A stretch of 64,000 nt of DNA from Hyphomicrobiales bacterium (GCA_017304475.1 JAFKKV010000021.1:62001-126000), one strand, 5' to 3'; positions 41,718-50,691 are shown, counted from the first letter of the stretch. The notes: generated by a model not told the origin, from the letters alone. Made by a program: numbers and translations.

Positions 41718-44700
41718 ATGACCCAAATCGCCTTTGCAAACCTCAACCGCGTCGAGGTGGCGCCCCGGCTTGCCCTGAAGGGCGGCGGGCGCCGGCGCCT
41801 CGACCGGCTCATCGCCGCCCGCACGAAACATCTCGCCGGCAAACCCTATCTCGTCTCGGTGCACAAGCCGGGCGAGATCTTCGCACCGACCGACGAGAGC
41901 GTCCGTCTGGCGGCCGTGCCGGCGGACGCCGAAGCGCATGAGATCCCGCTCTACGAAGAACGGCTCTGGTCGCGCACCTATGTGGCCAGCGGCGACATCG
42001 TATTGATCACCATCCTGCCGCAGGGCGGCGGCGGCAGCCAGAGCGGCGCCAAGATCGGCCTGATGGTCGCCTCGATCGCACTCTTCGCCTTCGCGGCCTG
42101 GGCCGGGCCGGCGGTAGGTACGCTGCTGTTCCCAGGCGCTGCGCAAGCCGGAACCGCAGCCTATGCCGGCAAACTCTTGACCGCCGGCATCGTGGTCGGC
42201 GGCAACGCGATCCTCTCTGCCTTCGCCCGCCAGGGCAATCGGAACAGCAAGCTCTACGGCGTCTCGGGCGGCGGCAACCTCGCCCGGCCGAACGAGCGCA
42301 TTCCCGTCGGTTTCGGCCGGTTCTGGAATGCGCCGGATCTGAGCCAGCCGGACTATTTCAGCTATTCCGGCGACGACATGACGCTGTTCAAGCGCATGAC
42401 GATCGGCTGCGGCAAATATGAGATCATGGAGATCCGTGCCGGCCAGACCACCTTGTGGCGAGCATCGGGATCGAGCGGCCTGCCCAATGGCGGTCCATCG
42501 GCCGCGGGCGTCACCACGCCCTTCGCCGGCACTATGGTGGAGATCATTCATGGCCAGGCTTCCAGCCTGGTTCCCGGCGACGTGCTGACCTCGTCCAACG
42601 TCTCCGGCATCACCTTGCCGCTGAGCAATGATCCGAACCCGATCGCGGGGCCGTTCCGCGTCACCGCGCCGGGCGTCACGATCAGCCGCCTGCAGGTCGA
42701 TTACAGCTATCCGAGCGGCTATTTCAAATCCAATACCGGCACGACCCTGCCGATCGACCTGATCATCGAATATGCCGAATGCGACGACAGCGGCGCTGTC
42801 GTCGGTGCCTGGCACGACCTCTATCGCGAGGCCAATGGCGGCCTGAAGATCATGGGGCCGAAACGCTTCACCCGCACCCGCGACGTGCCGCTGGCGCAAT
42901 ATGTGGTGCGGGCCCGCAACAATGTCTTCCGCTTCGCGCCCGACCAGGAGGCGAATTTCCAGCGCGACATCAGCTGGGACGCGCTGCGCGGCCATCGGCC
43001 CGACAGCCGCATCCGCACCGGCATCACCGAACTCTGCATGAAGGTGCAGTCGGGCAAGAGCCTGACCTCGACCAGTTTCGCCGATATCCAGGTCAAGGCG
43101 CGCCGTCTCGGCCAAGTCTGGAACGGTTCGGCCTTCGTCGAAGGCGAATTGCGCAAATGCGTCGACATCTATGCCGACCTTCTGACCAATGACGATTATG
43201 GCGGCGGCATCGATCCGAACCTCGTCGATCTCGCCAAGATCCGTGCCTATCAGACCGGCGTTTCCGCCTTCGATACCTTCGACGGCGTGATCCGCGGGCC
43301 GGACACGCTCTGGGGCGCCTGCAAGACCGTGCTGGCCAATGTGCGCGCCGAGCCGGTGCGCATCGGGCCCGGCTATTCCTTCGTGCGCGACGAACCCAAG
43401 GCGATCCGCCGCCACACCTTCTCGCGCCGGCAGATCGTCCGCGGCAGCACCAGCATCGACTATGACGTGCAGGCCGATGACGGCTCGGCCCATGTCCAGA
43501 TCGCCTATCACGACGAGACCGACCCGAAGCGGCCGAATTATGCCGAGCAATATTACGGCACGGCTTCGGCCTTCGGCCCGCGCCGGATCGAATGGCCGGG
43601 CCTCTCGTCCTACGCGCACGCGGTCCATATCGCCCGCTGGCTCGCAGCCAGCGGCTTCTATCGCCGGGCGCGCGTCTCCTTCGACACCGAACTCGCCGGC
43701 CGGCTGGTGTTCCGCGGCGACCCGATCGCGGTGGACCCGTGGTTCCTCGACGGCCGGGCGGTTTCCGGCGTGCTCGCCGCCGCCGACACCCGCTTGATGC
43801 TCGACGCCGATGTCGTGGTGGCGCTTGGTGACTATGCCATGCTGCGCGACCGCAATGGCGAGGAATGGGGGCCGGTGCGGGTCATCCAAGGGGCGGGCCC
43901 GCGCGAGGTGATCCTGAATGCCGACGACGTCGCGGCCGAAGCGGCATCGTCGGACCTGACGCTCGTCCAGGTGCTGGCGCCGGAAAACGCTAACCCGACC
44001 ACCATCATCATCGGTTCGCTCGTCGAGCATGGCGAGCAATGGCTCGTCGAAAGCATGGTGCCCAAGGAGAAGGGCCAGGCTGCGCTGTCAGCCAAGCTCG
44101 ACAGTCCCGCGGTCTATGACGCGATCGGCGCGGTGATCCCGCCCGACAGCCCGATCACCTGGCCGCTGGTGACCGCCGAGAGCCCGGCGATCCGCAATTT
44201 CACCGCCGCGATCCGCCAGCACACCTCTTCGCTCGAGCTGCAATTCTCGATCCTCGCCTCGGCGGGCGCGACGCTGTTCGAGGTCGAGGTGAGCCAGGAC
44301 GGCCAGGACTACACCCAGTTCTACAGCGGCGCCTCCGCCTCGGGCACCGGGCCGATCCGCTATTCCGACACCAACATCCTGGTTCGCGCACGGGCCTATG
44401 GCTCAACCGGCGTGCCGGGAGTGTGGACCGCGCCGTTTGCGCTGGTGGTGCCGAAACCGGTGGTCACGGCGACCGGTCTGGAAAACGATATCGTCACTTT
44501 GCCGAAGCTGGATGCGGCGTTCCGGGCAGGGCAGACCGCGGTGAACCTGTCGCGCGACGAGATGATGCAGCTCATCGAGGGCCTTTCGCAGCAGGTCACG
44601 GAACTATCCAACACGGTCACCTCCTTGGGCCACTCGCAGACACGGCGGATGGTGTCGATCCAGGGGCAGGCAAGCGCCAAGCTTACCGAGTTTCAGGAGG

Positions 44701-45833
44701 TCGTGGCGGATCCGGTCACGGGCTACGCCAAGGCGACCAATCTCCTTGCGCTATCGGCTCAGGTCAACGATCCGGCGACGGGCCTGACGCAGACGCGCGC
44801 CGATTTTGCGACCTTTGCATCGACCCAGACGACGTTCAATTCGGCAACCTCCTCGACCCTATCCGATCTTTCCGCGCGCATCACCTCTGCCGAGGGCGGC
44901 CTGTCGGCGACCTCCACGGCGCTCGCAGCCACGAATGTCAACGTCAGCAATCTCAACGGCACCGTCACCGCGCAGGCGACGTCGATTTCCTCGCTGCAGA
45001 CATCGGTCGGCAACCTCAGTGCTAGCGGACTGTTGCAGTTCACCTCAGTAGCCTCGCCGCCGGCGGGCGCGGCGTCCGGCGTCCGAATGCTGGTCAAGGC
45101 CACGGACAGCGGCTCGTTCGCCGAGGCTGGGCTCGAGGCTTATGCGAGTGCTGGCGGCGGTGCATCGCCGACCGGGTTCGTGGTGCTGGTCGGTAATCGC
45201 ATCTATCGACGCGACTCCTCCGGGGGCACGCCGCAGCTGATGGTCAATGACAAGGGCCAGTTCGTTCGTAACGGCATCGCCTCTGGTACGACCCAGGCCT
45301 ATCGTCGCGTCGTGCGCAATTCGGCCGTCGGCGCCTCGAATATCGGCGTGGGCAACTGCCCCGCGAACGGTACCAATGGCTGGGCGGAATTCCCGATCGA
45401 CACGCCGCTGACGATCTATCCGAATCCAGACGCGTTGCCAGGATCGGGCGCAGATTCCGCGCCCGTAACGTTCTTCATGCGTCTGACGAGTGGGTATGGA
45501 TTTGCCACCGGCGCGCCCGGCATCGGCTCAGGTGCGCCGTCCATCTGGATGGAGTGGCGGATCATAGCGCGCAACACGGTCGGCGGGGCGGAGGTCGAGA
45601 TCGCCAGCCCGCAATCATTCAATCTGGTCATCACCCCGTTTCAGGGATCCGCGAACTGGTCGGCCAACATCAATGCGATCATCGATACCGGGTGCGGGCC
45701 CATAGCCGCCGGCACCTGGCAGTTTCTGGCGCAGTGGCGGCTGCGACAGGCTAACGGCGGTGCGACGATCGCCGCCAACGCCCAGACACCCACGATTACC
45801 GGCAACGTGACGATCATCGCCGGTTTCTGTTGA
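41718..45833 (+). CDS. Tail tip attachment / host-specificity protein, J-like
   Basis: Large tip protein of 1371 residues. The N-terminal 150 residues include two hydrophobic helices (about 110-150, GLMVASIALFAFAAWAGPAVG and GKLLTAGIVVGGNAIL) as in lambda I/J regions. The central part (SKLYGVSGGGNLARPNERIPVGFGRFWNAPD through ITWPLVTAESPAIRN) matches TipJ-type hub/fibre proteins; a Ser/Thr/Ala-rich coiled region (about 930-1110) and a C-terminal beta domain follow. It should contact the cell envelope and hold the fibre encoded next. Confidence 0.85.
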   Translation: MTQIAFANLNRVEVAPRLALKGGGRRRLDRLIAARTKHLAGKPYLVSVHKPGEIFAPTDESVRLAAVPADAEAHEIPLYEERLWSRTYVASGDIVLITILPQGGGGSQSGAKIGLMVASIALFAFAAWAGPAVGTLLFPGAAQAGTAAYAGKLLTAGIVVGGNAILSAFARQGNRNSKLYGVSGGGNLARPNERIPVGFGRFWNAPDLSQPDYFSYSGDDMTLFKRMTIGCGKYEIMEIRAGQTTLWRASGSSGLPNGGPSAAGVTTPFAGTMVEIIHGQASSLVPGDVLTSSNVSGITLPLSNDPNPIAGPFRVTAPGVTISRLQVDYSYPSGYFKSNTGTTLPIDLIIEYAECDDSGAVVGAWHDLYREANGGLKIMGPKRFTRTRDVPLAQYVVRARNNVFRFAPDQEANFQRDISWDALRGHRPDSRIRTGITELCMKVQSGKSLTSTSFADIQVKARRLGQVWNGSAFVEGELRKCVDIYADLLTNDDYGGGIDPNLVDLAKIRAYQTGVSAFDTFDGVIRGPDTLWGACKTVLANVRAEPVRIGPGYSFVRDEPKAIRRHTFSRRQIVRGSTSIDYDVQADDGSAHVQIAYHDETDPKRPNYAEQYYGTASAFGPRRIEWPGLSSYAHAVHIARWLAASGFYRRARVSFDTELAGRLVFRGDPIAVDPWFLDGRAVSGVLAAADTRLMLDADVVVALGDYAMLRDRNGEEWGPVRVIQGAGPREVILNADDVAAEAASSDLTLVQVLAPENANPTTIIIGSLVEHGEQWLVESMVPKEKGQAALSAKLDSPAVYDAIGAVIPPDSPITWPLVTAESPAIRNFTAAIRQHTSSLELQFSILASAGATLFEVEVSQDGQDYTQFYSGASASGTGPIRYSDTNILVRARAYGSTGVPGVWTAPFALVVPKPVVTATGLENDIVTLPKLDAAFRAGQTAVNLSRDEMMQLIEGLSQQVTELSNTVTSLGHSQTRRMVSIQGQASAKLTEFQEVVADPVTGYAKATNLLALSAQVNDPATGLTQTRADFATFASTQTTFNSATSSTLSDLSARITSAEGGLSATSTALAATNVNVSNLNGTVTAQATSISSLQTSVGNLSASGLLQFTSVASPPAGAASGVRMLVKATDSGSFAEAGLEAYASAGGGASPTGFVVLVGNRIYRRDSSGGTPQLMVNDKGQFVRNGIASGTTQAYRRVVRNSAVGASNIGVGNCPANGTNGWAEFPIDTPLTIYPNPDALPGSGADSAPVTFFMRLTSGYGFATGAPGIGSGAPSIWMEWRIIARNTVGGAEVEIASPQSFNLVITPFQGSANWSANINAIIDTGCGPIAAGTWQFLAQWRLRQANGGATIAANAQTPTITGNVTIIAGFC

Positions 45834-45855
45834 TCTCAAAATCTCTGGTGAATCC

Positions 45856-48615
45856 ATGACTTATGACAAAGTAGTCACCAACCCCGGCGTCTGGACGGTC
45901 ACGCTGACGAGCGGCAGCGCCGCCGCGACTGTCGCGGGTATCCTTCTCATCACCGCCGGTGCACGAGCCGGCGACGCTGTGCTCGACGACGACGGGCGGA
46001 TCCTCGTAATCAAGGATCTGACGGAGACGACGGTAACGTTCGTCTGGCCCTACAAGGCTAGCACGCGCACGATCGATCTGGTCGTCGAAAAGCGGAGTAT
46101 CAACCGCGCGCTGAACACGGCCACTTCGGCCGCCGCAGTGGAGGCGTTGGCCACGCTGCAGCTCAACGCGGCTCTGTCGCAGACCTACCCGGTGCTCGGT
46201 ATCTTCAATACTCTGCCGACCACGCCGACCGATGGCGACCGCATTCTGATCGGCGCCGCGCCGACCGGGGTTATCCCGCCGAGCGCCGCCAAAAACTTGG
46301 CGGTCTATTCTTCGGCGATCGGTGCCTGGAGCTACACCGCGCCGATCGACGGCATGAGCGTCGTGCTCGCCGGCACGTCCACCCGATTGCAGTACAATGG
46401 TGTGGTCGGCACCTGGGCTAGCGACGCGCTCTTGAGCCCAGGCGTGACCGTCGCCGGTCGCATGGCCCGGTTTACAAACACGAGCGGCGGTGTCGGCCAG
46501 TCGCAGATGTCCGAAGACGGCTCGGGAAACGTGTCTATCGCGGGGAGTATCTCGGCGACGGGCGCGGCCAAACGATTTCTGGCGGATTTTAGCAACGCCA
46601 CACAGGCTAGCAGGACGATGTTTCAGACTTCGGCCGCAGACTCCTTTACATCCGTTGGGGCTCTGCCTAGCGGCACAGGTGCTGGTGGATACTTCCAAAC
46701 CTATGCCGGGTCCGATCCTGCAAATGCGAGCATTGGGCAATTTGGCGCGACTGGAGCGAACATCACATTTCGGTCGACAGTTTCAGGTGCCGGAGTTCTG
46801 AGGCCCCTGCAGTTCTCCGTCGGTGGGGTCTCGCTGTTCTCGCTGTCAGAGACAGCCAATCGTTTTCTGGCGGATTTCAGCACCGCCACGGTAGCGAACC
46901 GTTTCATGTTTCAGACGAGCGTGGCCAACGGGGCCACCAATGTGATGGCGCTCCCGAGCGGGACGGGCACGGTTGGTCAATTCATCGGCGTCAACAATAG
47001 CGACCCAACGAATGCGTCTCTGGCGCAGATCGCGGCCTTGGCATCCGAGATTTCGATCCGTTCGGGTATTTCGGGTGCTGGAAGCTATTTGCCGCTCACG
47101 TTCTACTCGGGAGGGACCGAGCGCGCGCGGATCGCAACGGACGGCAAGATCTACATCGGCACCACGCCTGCCGCCGGCAGTCAAATGCTCAATGTGGGCG
47201 GTCACGCACAGTTTGGAGCGCCTGCCGGCCCCGGCGTTCGATTCCAGGCAATTGGTCTTGAATACTGGTTGACAGGAATTAATCACAATAATGATACCAA
47301 TAGTCCAATTGTTATCAGTGGTAACGGTAGCGCGAATCTGACCGTTGGAACCAACGGAAATGTTCGTGTTGGCGACGCGGGAATGGCGACCAATGTCCTT
47401 GAGGTCGCCAAGGCTCAGAATGCGCCAACGACATTTCTTGTAGCGAATTATAATTCTGGCACCTCCGCGTCTGCAAACATGCAGATTGCGTCTACTACCG
47501 GCGTTCTCCAGTACCGCGTCGTCGAAAACGCAGGTGCACCTTATGCGCAGGTCGTTTCCAATGCTTCTGTGAACGCGTTCTACACAGACTTCGCCTTGCA
47601 TGTCTGGCGATCGCAGGCAGGGACAGAACGCATGCGAATCCATACCGATGGAAATGTCGGCATCGGTGTAACACCGGCCTACAAGCTGGATGTGGCCGGC
47701 GACGCTCGTATCGGCACTGGCTCTGGGACGGCCGTGATGAGAGTCAACGGAGGCAACACAGGTAGTGCGGATGGTGGCGCGATCTATTTTCAAAATGCCG
47801 GTGCCTCTTCGGTCTCGTTCGGAAACGAGTCTGCAATCCTCGGCGGGGGTTATTCACGCAATCTGCTTTTTTACGCCAATGGCCTGCAAGTAATTTTTGA
47901 CGCGCTAAGTCTTCGACCTCGCACTGACAACACATTGGACGTCGGCACCGCGTCGTTCCGGCCGAAACAATACTACGGCGTTGCGACCACGATCAGCACG
48001 TCGGATGTCCGTGAAAAATTTCTCGGAGGCACTGCCTCGGACGCACTTCTGTTGGCCGCCTTCGACACGCCGCTGATCACCTTTCAGTGGCTCGACTCTG
48101 TCGCGGAAAAAGGCGCGGATCAGGCGCGGCACCACTATGGTCCCACCGCGCAGGGGTTTCGAGACGCATGCCTGGCGCGCGGTGTCGATCCGACCCGGCA
48201 CGCGGCCTATTGCGAAGATGAGATCACAACCAAAGAGGTTCGGACGCGCAAGGTGGCGCGCCAGAAAACCGAGACCGTGACGGTGCGAGTTCAGGAGGTC
48301 CAGATCATCGACAGTGTACCGGTCCGCCGCACGGTCGATCGCGAGGAGCGACGGCCGATGTTCGACCAGGTCGCCGTTGTCGACGAGGCCGGTGAGCCGG
48401 TGATGAATTCGGACGATACGCCGGTGACACATCCTGTGCCGGTCATGGAGGATATCATCGAGACCTATGAGATCGACGTGCCTCGGCTCAATGATGATGG
48501 CACGCCCTACCGCCGCCTCGGCCTGCGTCTCGACCAGTTCGATCGCCTGCGCGCCGAGGCCGTTCGCCGGATCGCAGATGGCTCGCTGATCTACACGCCG
48601 TCTTCCGCCGCCTGA
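45856..48615 (+). CDS. Tail fibre with self-cleaving S74 intramolecular chaperone
   Basis: Receptor-binding fibre of 919 residues. Residues about 1-235 are the particle-binding part; two 96-residue repeats follow (240-335 and 336-425, each beginning RFLADFS and containing LPSGTG and SDP-NAS). The C-terminus has a peptidase S74 domain: Ser716-Asp-Val-Arg-Glu-Lys721 has the Ser/Lys spacing of the endosialidase chaperone dyad, then GPTAQGFRDA. After trimerisation it should cut itself off. The DNA of about 47240-47940 is clearly poorer in GC than the rest, suggesting exchange of the receptor-binding segment. Confidence 0.85.
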   Translation: MTYDKVVTNPGVWTVTLTSGSAAATVAGILLITAGARAGDAVLDDDGRILVIKDLTETTVTFVWPYKASTRTIDLVVEKRSINRALNTATSAAAVEALATLQLNAALSQTYPVLGIFNTLPTTPTDGDRILIGAAPTGVIPPSAAKNLAVYSSAIGAWSYTAPIDGMSVVLAGTSTRLQYNGVVGTWASDALLSPGVTVAGRMARFTNTSGGVGQSQMSEDGSGNVSIAGSISATGAAKRFLADFSNATQASRTMFQTSAADSFTSVGALPSGTGAGGYFQTYAGSDPANASIGQFGATGANITFRSTVSGAGVLRPLQFSVGGVSLFSLSETANRFLADFSTATVANRFMFQTSVANGATNVMALPSGTGTVGQFIGVNNSDPTNASLAQIAALASEISIRSGISGAGSYLPLTFYSGGTERARIATDGKIYIGTTPAAGSQMLNVGGHAQFGAPAGPGVRFQAIGLEYWLTGINHNNDTNSPIVISGNGSANLTVGTNGNVRVGDAGMATNVLEVAKAQNAPTTFLVANYNSGTSASANMQIASTTGVLQYRVVENAGAPYAQVVSNASVNAFYTDFALHVWRSQAGTERMRIHTDGNVGIGVTPAYKLDVAGDARIGTGSGTAVMRVNGGNTGSADGGAIYFQNAGASSVSFGNESAILGGGYSRNLLFYANGLQVIFDALSLRPRTDNTLDVGTASFRPKQYYGVATTISTSDVREKFLGGTASDALLLAAFDTPLITFQWLDSVAEKGADQARHHYGPTAQGFRDACLARGVDPTRHAAYCEDEITTKEVRTRKVARQKTETVTVRVQEVQIIDSVPVRRTVDREERRPMFDQVAVVDEAGEPVMNSDDTPVTHPVPVMEDIIETYEIDVPRLNDDGTPYRRLGLRLDQFDRLRAEAVRRIADGSLIYTPSSAA
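46573..47118 (+). repeat. Internal tandem duplication in the tail fibre gene (288-base period)
   Basis: Two units begin at 46573 and 46861, exactly 96 codons apart. Translations align through the whole unit (RFLADFS-N/T-AT, MFQTS, LPSGTG, SDP-NAS, and a final GG) with substitutions, so it is an old duplication. Confidence 0.75.
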
Positions 48616-48642
48616 CCTGACCCCCGCGCCTGACACAAGCGA

Positions 48643-48664
48643 CCTCGCCGCGCTCGCGGCGGGG
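48643..48664 (+). terminator. GC hairpin between the fibre and lysis genes
   Basis: CCTCGCCGC pairs with GCGGCGGGG (one T-G pair), loop of four, 28 bases after the fibre stop. No T-tract. May reduce read-through into the lysis genes. Confidence 0.4.
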
Positions 48665-48724
48665 ATCGCTAGCCACTGCCCACCGGGGACATCCCAAGGC
48701 AGATCCTCAACCGAGAGAACCACC

Positions 48725-49549
48725 ATGACGATCACGGTCACCGCCGCGACGCTGCGGCGCATTTCGCCTGTGGCGAATGCCGGCATCATCGACCATCTCG
48801 GCCCGGCCTTGACCGCTGTTTTTCCCGCCGGCGCCATCACCACGGATCTGCGTGCGGCGCATTTTCTGGCCCAGGCCGCGCATGAAAGCGACGGCTTCAG
48901 GACCCTGGTCGAATATGGCGGCTCCGGCTATTTCGACCGCTATGACGGCCGGAAGGACCTCGGCAATGTCAGGACGGGCGACGGCGCGCGTTATCGTGGC
49001 CGCGGCATCTTCCAGCTCACCGGCCGGGCGAATTACAGGCTGTTTGGCGCCAGGATCGGCGTCGGCCTGGAGCGTTCGCCGGACCGCGCGGCCGAGCCGG
49101 ACATCAGCGCCAGGACGGCGATCGCCTATTGGGGCTCGCGCGGCCTCAATGCCTTTGCCGACAAGGACGATCTCCGCACCATTACCAGGCGCATCAACGG
49201 CGGCCAGAACGGCCTCGCCGACCGCCAGGCGAAGTTGATCCGCGCCAAGGCGGCGCTCCAGAGCCGTTCGGGCACCGAGGCCGTGACCGAGATCCAGACC
49301 CAGGCCGCGCAGGCCAAACGCTCCGCCACGAGGACCGCCACCGGCGCCGCGGGAACGGCGACGGCCGGCACGGCGGCCACCGTGGCCCCAAGGCCAGCGG
49401 CGCCTTCGGATGGCTCGCCGATCGCCGCCGGCCTCGTCATCGCCCTCGTCTTCGGCGGAGCCTTCGCCTTTCTGGCCTGGCGGGCCTGGTCTCGATCCCG
49501 CGACGCCAAGGCGCTCGCGGCGAATGCGGCGCAGGGAGCCGGTGAATGA
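48725..49549 (+). CDS. GH19 endolysin (chitinase/muramidase-like) with C-terminal membrane anchor
   Basis: Lytic enzyme of 274 residues. The N-terminal 180 residues are a GH19 domain: LAQAAHESDGF with catalytic Glu54, RYRGRGIFQLTGRANY-type substrate-binding block, and ITRRINGGQNGLADR near the end. A linker of Ala/Thr repeats leads to a C-terminal membrane helix (about 236-254, VIALVFGGAFAFLAW) and a basic tail, an unusual place for an anchor in an endolysin. It should cut peptidoglycan for release of the particles. Overlaps the holin start (ATGA). Confidence 0.85.
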   Translation: MTITVTAATLRRISPVANAGIIDHLGPALTAVFPAGAITTDLRAAHFLAQAAHESDGFRTLVEYGGSGYFDRYDGRKDLGNVRTGDGARYRGRGIFQLTGRANYRLFGARIGVGLERSPDRAAEPDISARTAIAYWGSRGLNAFADKDDLRTITRRINGGQNGLADRQAKLIRAKAALQSRSGTEAVTEIQTQAAQAKRSATRTATGAAGTATAGTAATVAPRPAAPSDGSPIAAGLVIALVFGGAFAFLAWRAWSRSRDAKALAANAAQGAGE

Positions 49550-50094
49550 GTGGCTTTGACGATATCGCGAAGAAGATCGCGTCGGCGGGCGCGCCGGTGC
49601 TTGGCGGGCTGATCGGCACCGCCATTGGTGGCCCGGCCGGCTCCATTGCCGGCTCGCTGGCCGGCAAGGCGCTCGAAGCGGTTGCCGAAAGTCTCGGGAC
49701 CGATGCGACGCCGGCCGCGGTCGGCGCCGCGATCGACAGCGACCCCGGCGCGCCCGCCAAGCTTGAGGCGGCCGACGCGCGCGCCGGCGAGATCGTCCGG
49801 CTGTGGCAGATCGAAGCCCAGCGGGTGAGCGATGCCCAGGCGGCCGAGATCGCCCAGGGCTTCACCGCCTGGCAGGCCATGCGCATCGTCATCCAGGTCA
49901 TCGTCTGGGGCGGCTGGTCGGTGATCGGGCTGACCGGCATTTTCGGCGGCAATTGGGGGGTGAAGACCCTGGTGCCGCTGACCGACCTGATCGGTGCCTG
50001 GGGCACGGTCACCACCGTCTGGCTCATCGTCTTCCACGGTGGTCACACGGTGAAGGAGGTGCTGCCGGCGCTGAAATTCGGGAGGGGGCGGTGA
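49546..50094 (+). CDS. Three-helix holin (GTA/prophage 3TM type)
   Basis: Protein of 182 residues. Features: a glycine-rich N-terminal segment (GAPVLGGLIGTAIGGPAGSIAGSLAG), a linking region with EIVRLWQIEAQRVSDAQAAE, and two clear C-terminal membrane helices (IVIQVIVWGGWSVIGLTGIF and GAWGTVTTVWLIVFHGGH). This agrees with the 3TM holin family (PF11351-like) of gene transfer agents and prophages. Forms the hole that lets endolysin act. Overlaps both neighbours by four bases. Confidence 0.82.
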   Translation: MSGFDDIAKKIASAGAPVLGGLIGTAIGGPAGSIAGSLAGKALEAVAESLGTDATPAAVGAAIDSDPGAPAKLEAADARAGEIVRLWQIEAQRVSDAQAAEIAQGFTAWQAMRIVIQVIVWGGWSVIGLTGIFGGNWGVKTLVPLTDLIGAWGTVTTVWLIVFHGGHTVKEVLPALKFGRGR

Positions 50095-50378
50095 GACCGG
50101 TGCGGATCAATCCGGAGATCAATATCTGGTCGATCCTGGCTACGCTTTGCATGGTCGGCGCGGCCGGGCTCTGGCTGCAGGCCGATGTCCGCGACCTGAA
50201 GGCGGAAGACGCGCGCATCCAGGCTGACATTCGCGACCGCGAGAGCCGGGTCACCCGCCGGCTGGACGCCGTCGAAGGCCGGCTCGACCGCACCACCGAG
50301 GATGTCGCCACCATCAAGGGCGACATCCGGGTGATCAGGCAGATCCTGGAGGGCAATGGCCGGCCAAGGGCGCCGTGA
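50091..50378 (+). CDS. Small membrane coiled-coil protein, inner-membrane spanin candidate
   Basis: Protein of 95 residues from GTG 50091 (GGAGGGGG upstream). One N-terminal helix (about 12-29, WSILATLCMVGAAGLWL) and a long charged coiled coil (DLKAEDARIQADIRDRESRVTRRLDAVEGR) recall i-spanins such as lambda Rz. No lipobox-bearing partner (o-spanin) was found in another frame by eye. Last gene of the module. Confidence 0.6.
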   Translation: MRPVRINPEINIWSILATLCMVGAAGLWLQADVRDLKAEDARIQADIRDRESRVTRRLDAVEGRLDRTTEDVATIKGDIRVIRQILEGNGRPRAP

Positions 50379-50397
50379 AGGCATCGGGCCTTCGCGC

Positions 50398-50691
50398 TTA
50401 GCCGAGCGAACGGATGATCTCGCGATAGGCCGCCTCCGGGAAGGCCTTCAGCGTCTCGCTGCGGATATTGCCGAGCATGCCGAGCTGCAGCGTGAAACGC
50501 GCCGCGACCGCGTCGTCGGGGGCCTCGTAGACCACGACGAGGTCGAACCGGCCCATGGTCATGAAGAAGGATTTGAATTCGCCGCCCATATCGGCGAGCA
50601 GCTTCTTGGCGGTGTCCAGCCGGGTGGCCGAATCCCTGGCCTTGCTGACGCCCTGCTGGGTCCAGTTGCACAACATGATGTAGGTGGTCAT
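50398..50691 (-). CDS. GYD domain protein
   Basis: Protein of 97 residues, ferredoxin-like fold of the GYD family: YIMLCNWTQQGVSKARDSATRLDTAKKLLADMGGEFK, then TMGRFDLVVVYEAPDDAVAARF. Function unknown. ATG 50691 follows GGGAGGAC. Convergent with the tail module, 19 bases from its last stop; first chromosomal gene on the right side. Confidence 0.88.
   Translation of the reverse strand: MTTYIMLCNWTQQGVSKARDSATRLDTAKKLLADMGGEFKSFFMTMGRFDLVVVYEAPDDAVAARFTLQLGMLGNIRSETLKAFPEAAYREIIRSLG

Larger units (their letters stand above)
36252..50378 (+). mobile_element. Siphophage tail-plus-lysis module without head genes: candidate F-type tailocin
   Basis: Fourteen consecutive plus-strand genes in lambda tail order (terminator, tube, G, GT, tape measure, M-, L-, K-like, J-like, fibre) followed by endolysin, holin and a spanin-like gene. 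Many junctions overlap by one or four bases, and no frame is visibly broken. Terminase, portal, protease, capsid, head-tail connector, integrase, replication and repressor genes are all absent, and chromosomal genes flank both sides directly. This is the gene content of flexible tailocins; a decayed prophage is the alternative. Confidence 0.75.

Noticed and set aside
41295..44039. Minus-strand open frame of 914 codons opposite the J-like tail gene
   Set aside because: Composition and lack of any domain show an antisense shadow; the plus-strand J-like protein is intact and fits the operon order.
36252..50378. Gene transfer agent tail cluster instead of tailocin
   Set aside because: The holin resembles GTA holins, but the DUF2460/DUF2163 tail proteins and the capsid genes of alphaproteobacterial GTAs are missing. 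The order and types follow lambda H-M-L-K-J.
35756..50400. Prophage attachment sites or a tRNA target bordering the tail module
   Set aside because: No direct repeat between the two flanks and no tRNA gene could be recognised by eye.
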